A DNA stretch of 64,000 bases from Thalassospira lucentensis (GTDB taxonomy: Bacteria; Pseudomonadota; Alphaproteobacteria; Rhodospirillales; Thalassospiraceae): the NCBI RefSeq assembly GCF_001613805.1, contig NZ_LPVY01000002.1, positions 310,001-374,000 on the forward strand. Reading direction: 5' to 3'. Shown piece by piece: positions 1-8,108 of the stretch. The notes beneath the pieces are model-generated. The model had not been told where the DNA came from. It searched no databases and saw only the letters and a program-made list of their open reading frames with translations. How positions within the stretch are numbered: position 1 is the first letter of the stretch; the number at the start of each line of letters is the position of its first letter. The position numbers were made by a program, and so were the translations under genes.

Positions 1-147
1 CCCGGCGGCGGCGGCTTCGGCCTGACGTTCCGGCGAAAGGTCAAACCCGACCACCGAAAAGCCATCCCGCAACAGGGTACGGACCATGCCCAGCCCCATA
101 TTGCCAAGACCAACGACACCAATGGTGCCGGTTTCTGGATTACTCAC
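1..147 (-). CDS. NAD(P)-binding 3-hydroxyisobutyrate dehydrogenase-like protein (5' part only)
   Basis: Only the first 49 codons lie in the window. Read from a GTG start at 147, the product begins MSNPETGTIGVVGLGNMGLG, and GLGNMG is the Rossmann dinucleotide motif of the beta-hydroxyacid dehydrogenase family (3-hydroxyisobutyrate, tartronate semialdehyde and related enzymes). An AAGAGG ribosome-binding site sits about 10 bases upstream and supports the GTG. The gene diverges from a LysR regulator at 394, which suggests shared control. The substrate cannot be told from this fragment. Confidence 0.75.
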   Translation of the reverse strand, partial: MSNPETGTIGVVGLGNMGLGMVRTLLRDGFSVVGFDLSPERQAEAAAAG

Positions 148-304
148 GATAAATGCCTCTTTGCTTTCAGACAGCCGGGCTCAGCCGGTGAAGACACGCG
201 CCTTCCCGTCACGGCACCAATGCGGTCCGATGTGATTTTTTGATTTTGCCCCCCGACTTTCCGGTGGATATCGGGTGAACTCAAGATCAATTGCCGGAAC
301 ATGT

Positions 305-323
305 TGTTGCCGAAACAGCAACA
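305..323. promoter_or_regulatory. Candidate LysR-type operator, copy 1 (TGTTGC-N7-GCAACA)
   Basis: A perfect 6+6 inverted repeat with a 7-base spacer lies in the intergenic region between the divergent dehydrogenase and LysR genes. It contains the T-N11-A geometry typical of LysR-family boxes. The same arms and spacer length recur at 1336-1354, ahead of the DUF3100 operon. Binding by the adjacent LysR protein is inferred. Confidence 0.6.
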
Positions 324-393
324 CATGTGGTCTGATTAGGTGATCAGCTTCACAAGCACCAAATATCCGCCACCCCAATCAGGCACCACCACC

Positions 394-1323
394 ATGAAGA
401 TCGACGACAAGCCGCTGCGTTATTTCCTTGCCGTGTTCGAGGCCGGCTCCATCCGCACCGCGGCCGAAAACCTGCGCATTGCCCCATCCGCCATCAGCCG
501 CCAGATCGCATCCCTCGAAGCCCATCTTGAAACGCTTCTGATGGAACGCACCAAACGCGGCATCATCTTTACGGAATCGGGCCATATGGTTGCCGCCCAT
601 GCCAGACGCCGCTTTGAAATGGACGAGGCCTTTTCGGTCGATCTGGCCGCTGCACGCGGTGCCATTGCCGGAACGGTGCGCATCGCGACCGGCGAGGGCT
701 TTGTGGTTGATCTGGTCAATCACGTTGTCCGCCCGCTTCGCGATGAATTCCCCGATATCCGCCTTGAAATCGATGTCGCGGGTACTGAAAAAATCACCCA
801 CGGCATCCTGCGTGATGATTACGATATGGGGCTTGTCTTCAACCCGCCGCGCAATCCCGATCTGGAACTGCTGGCCGAGGATCACGCACCGCTATGCGCC
901 CTTGTCCCGCCGGGATTTGATCTGGCGAAAAAGGAAACCTGCACGCTTTCCGATACGCTGAATTACCCGGCTGCCTTGCTGAACCCGCATTTTGGCGTTG
1001 CCAAGCTTCTGGCCAATGTCGATCACGGCAACCGGGTGGCGCGTGATGCGTTCCTGACCGCCGATTCGATCAATGTTGCCGTCCATTTCGTGCTATCGGG
1101 GGGCGGCATCACCTTTCTTCCGGCCTTTGCCGTATCGCGACAATTACGCAGGGGCGAGGTCGTGGCGATCCCCCTGACCGACCCTTTTCTGGCCCGCGTT
1201 CCATCGCATCTTCTGGTCCGCAAGGGACGGCCGAAAACCGCCGCCGTGCGGGCGGTTACCGGCATGATCCGCGACCGGATGGAGGCCTTCGGCTCCGCCT
1301 GGTATCCCGAAGAACACGCATAG
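394..1323 (+). CDS. LysR-family transcriptional regulator
   Basis: The 309-residue product has an N-terminal winged helix-turn-helix at about residues 5-62 (LRYFLAVFEAGSIRTAAENL, then SAISRQIASLE), followed by a periplasmic-binding-fold effector domain. This is the usual LysR length and layout. The ATG at 394 is preferred over an upstream in-frame start at 340 because the family's N-terminus begins within a few residues of the first helix. It diverges from a dehydrogenase fragment and precedes a DUF3100 membrane operon and an M20 amidohydrolase, which are its likely targets. A matching inverted repeat stands before each unit. The effector is unknown. Confidence 0.88.
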   Translation: MKIDDKPLRYFLAVFEAGSIRTAAENLRIAPSAISRQIASLEAHLETLLMERTKRGIIFTESGHMVAAHARRRFEMDEAFSVDLAAARGAIAGTVRIATGEGFVVDLVNHVVRPLRDEFPDIRLEIDVAGTEKITHGILRDDYDMGLVFNPPRNPDLELLAEDHAPLCALVPPGFDLAKKETCTLSDTLNYPAALLNPHFGVAKLLANVDHGNRVARDAFLTADSINVAVHFVLSGGGITFLPAFAVSRQLRRGEVVAIPLTDPFLARVPSHLLVRKGRPKTAAVRAVTGMIRDRMEAFGSAWYPEEHA

Positions 1324-1335
1324 CATCAAGGCACC

Positions 1336-1354
1336 TGTTGCCGTTCCGGCAACA
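1336..1354. promoter_or_regulatory. Candidate LysR-type operator, copy 2 (TGTTGC-N7-GCAACA)
   Basis: The arms and 7-base spacer match the site at 305-323. The pairing here extends to 9 bp (CTGTTGCCG / CGGCAACAG, 1335-1355). It lies 12 bases past the LysR stop and about 190 bases before the DUF3100 start. A short intrinsic hairpin is the alternative reading, but no T-run follows and the sequence identity with copy 1 favours an operator. Confidence 0.6.
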
Positions 1355-1542
1355 GAAGCATCCCAAAATGGCACTTGCTCCACCCCGGTCGAGTTTTCAT
1401 TGTCGGACAAAATCCCCGGCGCCAAAAATGGCAAAATTGTGAAATCCGCCAATGCCGGGATACGCAGGGATGATGCAACAGTCTGGCCTTTTTGACCGTG
1501 GCCATGGTTGCGTCGAACACGCCACGTCAAGGAGATTGGGAA

Positions 1543-2373
1543 ATGAACGCGCTTCGGGGACAATTGGAGCTTTGGCGGCTCCACCTCGCCGTTATCGTAC
1601 TCGGCGCCATCGCCGAACTGATCGGCATTCAGAAAATTCCGTTGGGCATCGGCGCGATCCTGCTGCTGCCGCTGCTTTATGCCTTCGTCATGGCGGCATT
1701 GATGAACCCGAATGTCATGCCGAAATTCGGAAAATTCATCCGCCAGAAGGAAGTCGCCGCCGCATCGCCGCTGATCGTGATTGCGATCATGCCGTTCATT
1801 GCGAAATTCGGTACCACCATCGGCCCGGCAATCGAAACCATCATCGCAGCCGGCCCGGCCCTTCTGTTGCAGGAACTGGGCAATCTCGGCACCATCGTTC
1901 TGGCCTTCCCGCTTGCGGTCTGGGGCCTGAAAATGGGCCGCGAGGCCATTGGCGCGACCTTCTCGATTGCGCGTGAACCCAACCTTGCGATCATCGCCGA
2001 CCGCTATACCCTCAAAAGCCCCGAGGGCACGGGTGTGATGGGCGTCTATGTGATCGGTACCCTGTTTGGGACGTTCATCTTTGCCATTCTGGCGTCCCTT
2101 TTCGCCAGTGCGGACATCTTTGATCCGCGTGCCCTTGCCATGGCATGTGGCATCGGCAGTGGCTCGATGATGGCGGCCTGCACCGGCGCGCTGACCGAGG
2201 TCATTCCGTCCATGAAGGACGAAATCCTTGCACTTGCCGGGGCCAGCAACCTTCTGACCTATGCGACCGGGCTTTATGCCGGCCTGTTCATCGCCCTTCC
2301 GATTGTTGAAAAACTCTATAACGCGACGGCTGGTAAAAACGACATCGCCACCGCAAACAAGAAGGAGGCCTGA
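1543..2373 (+). CDS. DUF3100 integral membrane protein, putative transporter subunit
   Basis: The 276-residue polytopic membrane protein resembles the DUF3100 family as I know it: an early AELIGIQKIPLG segment, ASPLIVIAIMPFIAKFG, LLLQELGNLGTIVLAFPLA, MGREAIGATFSIAREPN and GTGVMGVYVIGTLFGT. The ATG at 1543 has an AAGGAG site at good spacing, so the longer in-frame start at 1492 is not used. It is immediately followed by a small membrane gene and then an M20 amidohydrolase, downstream of a LysR gene. The context suggests uptake of an N-acyl or amide-linked compound that the amidohydrolase splits. No substrate is established. Confidence 0.7.
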   Translation: MNALRGQLELWRLHLAVIVLGAIAELIGIQKIPLGIGAILLLPLLYAFVMAALMNPNVMPKFGKFIRQKEVAAASPLIVIAIMPFIAKFGTTIGPAIETIIAAGPALLLQELGNLGTIVLAFPLAVWGLKMGREAIGATFSIAREPNLAIIADRYTLKSPEGTGVMGVYVIGTLFGTFIFAILASLFASADIFDPRALAMACGIGSGSMMAACTGALTEVIPSMKDEILALAGASNLLTYATGLYAGLFIALPIVEKLYNATAGKNDIATANKKEA

Positions 2374-2375
2374 TC

Positions 2376-2864
2376 ATGTCCGAGAACGCAATTGCAATGG
2401 AACGTACCCGTCCGAACATTGATCTGACAGATCACGCCGTCACCCTTGTCATCGTCTGCCTTGTCGGACTGGTGATGAATACGGTCGGTCCGGCCATCCC
2501 GCTTGCCGATGGTTTTGTCGGCATGGTGGTGATTTATCTGATCACCATGGTCGGCCTGCTTCTGACGCGCTTTGCACCTTTCTATCTGCCAAGCGTCGCA
2601 TGGATTTCGCTGGTCGGTATCCTCGCGACCCTGCCCTGGACCCCGGGTTCGGAATGGATCGTCGAGCAGGCCAAATCGGTCAACTTCCTGGCCCTTGCAA
2701 CCCCCGCCCTTGCCTATGCCGGCTTTGCGATTGCCAAAAAGGAAATCGAGGTCGCCAAACATTCCGGCTGGAAACTGGCACTGGTTGCCTGCCTTGTCTT
2801 CCTTGGCACCTATGCCGGTTCGGTTCTGGTGGCCGAACTGATCCTGCGCCTGCAAGGCGCCTGA
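2376..2864 (+). CDS. Small integral membrane partner of the DUF3100 protein
   Basis: The 162-residue protein has about four hydrophobic helices, including VTLVIVCLVGLVMNTVG, GMVVIYLITMVGLLL and LALVACLVFLGTYAGSVLVA. The start is 2 bases after the DUF3100 stop and is served by a strong AAGGAGG site inside the end of that gene, so the two are translationally linked. I recognise no named domain. The large-plus-small membrane gene pair resembles two-component carriers, but that is an inference from architecture only. Confidence 0.75.
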   Translation: MSENAIAMERTRPNIDLTDHAVTLVIVCLVGLVMNTVGPAIPLADGFVGMVVIYLITMVGLLLTRFAPFYLPSVAWISLVGILATLPWTPGSEWIVEQAKSVNFLALATPALAYAGFAIAKKEIEVAKHSGWKLALVACLVFLGTYAGSVLVAELILRLQGA

Positions 2865-2878
2865 TCAGACACCATATG

Positions 2879-2903
2879 AACGGGGGCGATCGCGTCCCCG
2901 TTT
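2879..2903 (+). terminator. Hairpin between the membrane pair and the M20 gene
   Basis: The arms AACGGGG and CCCCGTT, extended inward by a GCG/CGT step around an ATCG loop, form a strong stem. It is followed only by TTTAT, so it is at best a weak or partial terminator that could lower expression of the downstream amidohydrolase. Confidence 0.4.
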
Positions 2904-2963
2904 ATCGCGGGGCTCCGATGCCCACGATAAGACCCCCGCTTTTGATATGACACACGACAGAGT

Positions 2964-4154
2964 ATGCAGATGACAGTCTCCGCTTCCTCCCTTCATCCTC
3001 GTGCCACCCAACTCGTTGATGAATTTACGGCCTGGCGACATCATCTGCATGCTCACCCCGAAACCGCGTTCGAGGAAAAGCTGACCAGCGCCTTTGTCGC
3101 GCAAAAGCTTCAATCCTTCGGGCTGGACGTCAAGACCGGCATCGCAAAAACCGGTGTGGTCGCCACCCTTCAGGGCAAAGGCGGACCCGGAAAACGTATT
3201 GGCCTTCGCGCCGATATGGATGCGCTTGATATCCACGAAACCACCAATCTGCCCTATGCCTCGAAACATCCGGGCAAAATGCATGCCTGCGGTCATGATG
3301 GTCATATGACCATGCTGCTCGGTGCGGCCAAAATTCTGGCCGAAAATCCCGATTTCACCGGCACGGTCGATTTCATTTTCCAACCTGCCGAGGAAAACGA
3401 AGGCGGCGGGCGCGAAATGGTCGAAGAAGGCCTGTTTGACAGCCACCCCGCCGATGCGGTTTACGGCATGCATAACTGGCCCGGTCGCGATGTCGGCACC
3501 ATGGCAATGAAGCCAGGTCCCATGATGGCCAGCTACGATATTTTTGAAATCGCCATTGATGGCCGGGGCTGCCATGCCGCCATGCCCCATCTGGGCCGCG
3601 ATCCGATTACCGCTGCCGGTCAGGTGCTGCTGGCCCTGCAAACCATCACTGCGCGCAACGTCAATCCGCTGCAAAGTGCGGTGATTTCGCCGACCCAGAT
3701 TTTTGCGGGCGACACATGGAATGTCATCCCCGATACCGCCACCATCCGCGGCACGGTCCGCACCTTCGCGCCCGACATTCAGGATCTGGTCGAAGAACGC
3801 CTTAAAACCGTTGCCGATGCCACCGCGCGTGCTTTCGATTGCACCGCGCGCGTGATGTATCAGCGCCGTTACCCCGCCACGATTAACAGCGAAGCCGAAA
3901 CCGCCATCGCCTTTGCCGCCGCCTCACGCGTCGTCGGCGCCGATCAGATCGATCAGACCCCCGAACCCTCCATGGCCAGCGAGGATTTCGCGTTCATGCT
4001 CAATGCCAAACCCGGAAGCTACGTCTGGCTTGGCAACGGCCCGACCGATGGCAACTGCCTTTTGCATAACGCCGCCTATGATTTCAATGACGATGCCATC
4101 CCTTATGGTGTGAGTTACTGGATATCACTGGTCGAGGAATGCCTTTCCGCATGA
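2964..4154 (+). CDS. M20 family amidohydrolase (hippurate hydrolase/aminoacylase type)
   Basis: The 396-residue metal-dependent amidohydrolase carries the M20D signatures: WRHHLHAHPETAFEE near the start, GLRADMDALDI, HACGHDGHMTMLLGAA (metal ligands Cys and His), FQPAEENEGGGREMV, and GCHAAMPHLGRDP in the lid domain. Such enzymes hydrolyse N-acyl or N-aryl amino acids such as hippurate. ATGs at 2964 and 2970 are both possible; the second loses two residues. It lies downstream of the DUF3100 membrane pair and the LysR regulator, consistent with an uptake-and-hydrolysis unit. It has no signal peptide, so it is probably cytoplasmic. Confidence 0.88.
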   Translation: MQMTVSASSLHPRATQLVDEFTAWRHHLHAHPETAFEEKLTSAFVAQKLQSFGLDVKTGIAKTGVVATLQGKGGPGKRIGLRADMDALDIHETTNLPYASKHPGKMHACGHDGHMTMLLGAAKILAENPDFTGTVDFIFQPAEENEGGGREMVEEGLFDSHPADAVYGMHNWPGRDVGTMAMKPGPMMASYDIFEIAIDGRGCHAAMPHLGRDPITAAGQVLLALQTITARNVNPLQSAVISPTQIFAGDTWNVIPDTATIRGTVRTFAPDIQDLVEERLKTVADATARAFDCTARVMYQRRYPATINSEAETAIAFAAASRVVGADQIDQTPEPSMASEDFAFMLNAKPGSYVWLGNGPTDGNCLLHNAAYDFNDDAIPYGVSYWISLVEECLSA

Positions 4155-4243
4155 TTTTCTGACGGAAATATCGCATTTTCCTTGTCTAAGCCCCAATCTG
4201 CGCGTTCAATAGCCGCCCTTTTTTGACTGGCGATGGATGTGTG

Positions 4244-4867
4244 ATGGAAATCGCGATTGTAACGCTTGATGGTTTTAACGAACTCGACAGTTTTGTCGCG
4301 CTCTCGATCCTGAACCGGGCCAGGGGCAATGGCCTTCGTGCCGTCATTACCGGCACGGGCCAGTCCGTAACCTCGATGAACGGGGTCGAAGTCACGATAC
4401 AGGAACCGTTATCCTTTACCGCGACGGCCGATGTCGTCCTGTTTGGCAGCGGCATCCACACCCGCGATCATATCAATGATCCCGACCTGATGGCACAGAT
4501 CAACCTTGATCCGTCGCGCCAGATGATCGGCGCGCAATGTTCGGGTGTGCTGTTCCTGCATAAACTGGGCCTTCTGCCCGCCACCATCACCACGGATACC
4601 AAAACCCGGTCCCTTCTGGCGCGCACCGATACGGTCCTTGAAGACCGCCCGCTGGTCGCGCAGGGCAATATCGTCACCAGTGGCGGCTGCCTGTCGTCGC
4701 AATATCTGGCGGGATGGGTGCTGGCGCGTGCGCTTGGCACCGACAGGGCAATGTCGATCCTGGAATATGTCGCCCCGGTCGGCCAGAAATCACAATTCAC
4801 CAAACAGGCGCGCGACATCATCGTGCCGCAGCTTGATGTTCCGGCCAAACGCCCGCTTTACTGCTAG
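4244..4867 (+). CDS. DJ-1/PfpI (GATase1-like) family protein
   Basis: The 207-residue product starts MEIAIVTLDGFNELDSF. It has the DJ-1/PfpI nucleophile-elbow segment IGAQCSGVLFLHKLGLL, with the reactive cysteine, and the later TSGGCLSSQYLAGWVLAR helix found in isonitrile-hydratase-like and GlxA N-terminal domains. It ends without an AraC DNA-binding domain, so it is a stand-alone enzyme rather than a GlxA regulator. The ATG at 4244 fits the family N-terminus better than the start seven codons upstream. It follows the amidohydrolase by about 90 bases in the same direction. The substrate is unknown. Confidence 0.75.
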   Translation: MEIAIVTLDGFNELDSFVALSILNRARGNGLRAVITGTGQSVTSMNGVEVTIQEPLSFTATADVVLFGSGIHTRDHINDPDLMAQINLDPSRQMIGAQCSGVLFLHKLGLLPATITTDTKTRSLLARTDTVLEDRPLVAQGNIVTSGGCLSSQYLAGWVLARALGTDRAMSILEYVAPVGQKSQFTKQARDIIVPQLDVPAKRPLYC

Positions 4868-5084
4868 GGTCAGGACCCATCACGAGAACGTTTCTGGCTT
4901 TGCGCAACCACCTGTGGGAAGTCATCGTACAATCACGTATGCTGGCGCATGACCGGTTGCGCGAAATGGCAAATGTTTTGCCTTATATTTGCCGACTAGT
5001 TAGGGTTAGCTCAACAAAAGTTAGTGGCCCGCATTGAAGGCAAAAAATGCGGCCGGTTGCGAATTGCAGACGCAGGACAAGTTT

Positions 5085-6800
5085 TTGAAACGCCATCTGT
5101 TAAATATCGTCATTCCGATGACGGCTCTTGCCCTTTCGGCCTGTGGCACCATGTCGCAGCGCGCCGACCGTGCCGAGTTCGATTATCCGCAAAGCAACAG
5201 CTTCTCTGGCAATTTCCTTGCCGGCAAGGCCGCCCAGATCGAAAACCGCACGGATTATGCTTCGCGCTATCTGCTGCGCGCCCATGAAATCGACCCGGGC
5301 AACGATGATCTGCGCCGCCGCGCCTTTCTGGCCCTGATCGCCGAAGGCCGCATTGCGGACGCGGAACCGATTGCACGCGTTCTGGTCGATGAAAACCCCG
5401 AAGACCTGTTTGCCGTGATGGCGGTGATGGATGCCGAAATCCGCGATCAGGATTATCAGGCCGCCCTTGATACCGTATCAACCCTGCCGCAACGCGGGAT
5501 CACATCGCTGATCGTGCCGCTCGCCAAGGCATGGCTTTATACCGGCCTTGATCAGCCGCAAAACGCCATGGCCGCCCTTAACGAATTGCAGGGCAACGGG
5601 TCGCTCAATCCGCTGTCGGAATATCATCGTGGCCTGATCCTTGCCTATTTCAATGACCTGAACGCCGCCGAAGTCGCCCTTGCCAGCGCCTATGGCGATC
5701 CGGCCGATGCGCCGCTCCGCGCGGCCGAGGCACTCGGTTCCGTCTACGAACGCAAAGGCCAGACGCAAAAGGCATCGCTTTTGTATGAAAGCTATATGGA
5801 TCGCCATCCGCAGTCGCTGGCGATGCCCTATCACCTTGACCGTCTGGCAAAGGGTGAACCACCAACCAGCACGGTTGTGACCCCGGCATCGGGTCTGGCG
5901 GAGGCATATCTTGATATCGCGACCCTGCTCAGTCAGGAAAACGCGGTTGATCCGGCCCTGCTCATGGCGCGCTTTTCGCTGTCGCTGCGCCCCGGTGATG
6001 ACATAACCCGCCTTCTGGTCGGCGAAATCATGGAAATCCAGAAACGCTTTGACGCGGCGATCATTGTCTATCAATCGATCCCCATCGAATCCCCGCACAG
6101 CTGGAACGCGCGCCTGCGCGCCGCCTCAAGCTATGAACAGCTTGGCAAGACCGACGACGCCATTGCCCTGCTCGAAACCATGGTCAATGAACGCGGGGAT
6201 CGTCCCGATGCCCTGATCCAGCTTGGCGATATCCTCCGCTTTGATCAGGACTTTGCTGGCGCGGCCAATGCCTATGACCGGGCGATTGAACGTCTGGGCG
6301 GGGCCGATGCTGTCGGCTGGCGTCTGCTTTATCGTCGCGGCATTGCCTATGAACGCGCCGGAAACTGGCAAAAGGCCGAGGCCGACTTCCTCAAGGCGCT
6401 CGAACTTGAACCCGATCAGCCCTATGTCATGAACTATCTTGGCTATAGCTGGGTCGATATGGGCAAAAACTTCGATCAGGCCGAAGACATGCTCAAACGC
6501 GCGGTCGAACTGCAACCTGATGACGGTTACATCATCGATAGCCTTGGCTGGGTCTATTACAAGCTCGGCCGTTATGACGATGCCGTCGAACAGCTTGAAA
6601 AGGCGGTTGAACTCAAACCCGATGATCCGACCATCAATGATCATCTGGGCGATGCCTATTGGCAGATCGGCCGCTTCCACGAAGCCCGTTTCCAATGGCA
6701 CCGTGCGCTTTCCTTCAACCCGACCGAAGAACTGCGTGCGGATGTTCAGGCCAAGCTTGAAGGCAAAACACCCCTTGTTGGTGCGGTTGCCGCAAACTGA
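5085..6800 (+). CDS. Tetratricopeptide-repeat lipoprotein
   Basis: From a TTG at 5085 with an AGGA site 7 bases upstream, the 571-residue product begins with a lipoprotein signal (KRHLLNIVIPMTALALSACG, lipobox LSAC). A longer TTG start at 5034 would bury this signal inside a leader. TPR helical pairs run through the protein and are clearest near the C-terminus (AGNWQKAEADFLKALELEPD, VMNYLGYSWVDMG, LGRYDDAVEQLEKAVELKPD, HLGDAYWQIGRFHEA). Such proteins are usually outer-membrane-anchored assembly scaffolds. It is followed directly by ispE (22 bases), so the two are probably co-transcribed. Its partner is unknown. Confidence 0.88.
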   Translation: MKRHLLNIVIPMTALALSACGTMSQRADRAEFDYPQSNSFSGNFLAGKAAQIENRTDYASRYLLRAHEIDPGNDDLRRRAFLALIAEGRIADAEPIARVLVDENPEDLFAVMAVMDAEIRDQDYQAALDTVSTLPQRGITSLIVPLAKAWLYTGLDQPQNAMAALNELQGNGSLNPLSEYHRGLILAYFNDLNAAEVALASAYGDPADAPLRAAEALGSVYERKGQTQKASLLYESYMDRHPQSLAMPYHLDRLAKGEPPTSTVVTPASGLAEAYLDIATLLSQENAVDPALLMARFSLSLRPGDDITRLLVGEIMEIQKRFDAAIIVYQSIPIESPHSWNARLRAASSYEQLGKTDDAIALLETMVNERGDRPDALIQLGDILRFDQDFAGAANAYDRAIERLGGADAVGWRLLYRRGIAYERAGNWQKAEADFLKALELEPDQPYVMNYLGYSWVDMGKNFDQAEDMLKRAVELQPDDGYIIDSLGWVYYKLGRYDDAVEQLEKAVELKPDDPTINDHLGDAYWQIGRFHEARFQWHRALSFNPTEELRADVQAKLEGKTPLVGAVAAN

Positions 6801-6821
6801 TTGATCGGGGATATCGGGCAT

Positions 6822-7748
6822 ATGTCTTCGACCCATACCGAACCGGCCCCGGCCAAGCTGAACCTGTTCCTGCATGTCACCGGCAAACGCGATGACGGCT
6901 ATCACCTGCTCGATAGCCTCGTCTGCTTTGCCGATTGCGGCGATGTGATTACCGCAACCGCACGCGATGATGCTGAACTCACCCTGTCGATCACCGGCCC
7001 GATGGCGGGTGACCTCGCCACCGGCAATATCGAAGACAACCTGATCCTGCGTGCTGCCCGCCTGCTTCGGGCCGAGGCGAATGTGACACAGGGTGCCGAC
7101 CTCACACTTGAAAAAAACCTGCCCGTCGCATCTGGCATCGGCGGCGGATCGGCGGATGCCGCCGCCGCCCTTCGCGTGCTGTGCCGGGTCTGGCAGCTTG
7201 ATATTCCGGCCGACTCCCTTGCAAAACTCGCCCTTAAACTCGGTGCCGATGTGCCAGTGTGTTTGCATGGCAAAACCGTGCTGATGCAGGGCATCGGGGA
7301 AAAGCTGATTGATCTGCCGGAATTGCCCAGCCTGTCACTGGTGCTGGTCAATCCGGGCAAGGCGGTTTCAACGCCTGAAATCTTTGCCGCGCGCGATGCC
7401 GCTTTTACCGACGAAAACCTGTGGGATCGCACGGCAAAGTTTAACAGCGGGGCATCGCTTGCTGCCACCCTTCAGGAATGCCGCAACGACCTGACCCTTC
7501 CGGCATCGGGCATATTGCCCGAAATCTGTGACGTGCTAAATGCGCTGGCCCGCGAAGACGGCTGTCTGCTGGCCCGCATGTCGGGCAGCGGGGCGACCTG
7601 CTTTGCGATTTATGACACCGAAAATCAGGCGGAACGTGCGTCAAACGCCATCGCCGAAAGCCAGCCCGACTGGTGGGTACAGGCCACCGGAATTCAAACG
7701 ACCGAGGATCGCGCACGCGCACAAATCGGCGCATCCTTCCCGGCCTAA
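6822..7748 (+). CDS. ispE: 4-diphosphocytidyl-2-C-methyl-D-erythritol kinase
   Basis: The 308-residue GHMP kinase phosphorylates the 2-hydroxyl of CDP-methylerythritol in the MEP pathway to isoprenoid precursors. It shows the family N-terminus PAKLNLFLHVTGKRDDGYH, the glycine-rich ATP loop LPVASGIGGGSADAAAALR and the C-terminal MSGSGATCFAIYD. The ATG at 6822 is chosen over a TTG directly after the TPR stop because it lies only a few residues before the conserved PAKLN. IspH of the same pathway is encoded at 42725. Confidence 0.95.
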   Translation: MSSTHTEPAPAKLNLFLHVTGKRDDGYHLLDSLVCFADCGDVITATARDDAELTLSITGPMAGDLATGNIEDNLILRAARLLRAEANVTQGADLTLEKNLPVASGIGGGSADAAAALRVLCRVWQLDIPADSLAKLALKLGADVPVCLHGKTVLMQGIGEKLIDLPELPSLSLVLVNPGKAVSTPEIFAARDAAFTDENLWDRTAKFNSGASLAATLQECRNDLTLPASGILPEICDVLNALAREDGCLLARMSGSGATCFAIYDTENQAERASNAIAESQPDWWVQATGIQTTEDRARAQIGASFPA

Positions 7749-7826
7749 ATCCCCGGCAAAAAAAGGTTCAAATAGAGGGTTGCACTCCGGCGCGGGGAAC
7801 GCTATTTTCCGCGCCACACACGCTGA

Positions 7827-7901
7827 TGGGGCGTGGCCAAGTGGTAAGGCATCGGTTTTTGGTATCGTGTACCGTAGGTTCGAATCCTACCGCCCCAGCC
7901 A
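7827..7901 (+). tRNA. tRNA-Gln (anticodon TTG)
   Basis: The 75-base cloverleaf has acceptor TGGGGCG/CGCCCCA, D stem GCC/GGC, T arm GTAGG-TTCGAAT-CCTAC and an encoded 3' CCA. The anticodon loop TTTTGGT places TTG at 34-36 (decodes CAA). The U1 start and G73 discriminator fit tRNA-Gln. The anticodon stem TCGGT/ATCGT has a U-U mismatch at its first position and a G-U pair. Confidence 0.95.
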
Positions 7902-7905
7902 AGAC

Positions 7906-7945
7906 AAACCGCTTTGAGGTTTTCCTCAAAGCGGTTTTCTTTTTT
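7906..7945 (+). terminator. Intrinsic terminator after tRNA-Gln
   Basis: A perfect 14-bp stem (AAACCGCTTTGAGG / CCTCAAAGCGGTTT) with a TTTT loop is followed by the T-rich run TCTTTTTT. It begins five bases after the tRNA CCA end. Confidence 0.92.
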
Positions 7946-8108
7946 CTGCTTCAAAACGACCGATAGCAGCGATTTTTTCCCTGACATCGCGCGGGGTAGT
8001 ATCTCGCTGGCCGGACATATTCGAGCTTGATGACCGCAAGGCGACACCGTGCAATGAACTAGGATCTATTCCTTGGTCAGCCCCCTTGGCCGGAATGCCA
8101 GTCCCGCC

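Noticed and set aside
6126..7268. 380-codon antisense frame across the TPR gene and ispE
   Set aside because: It spans two well-supported genes, has no ribosome-binding site and no domain features.
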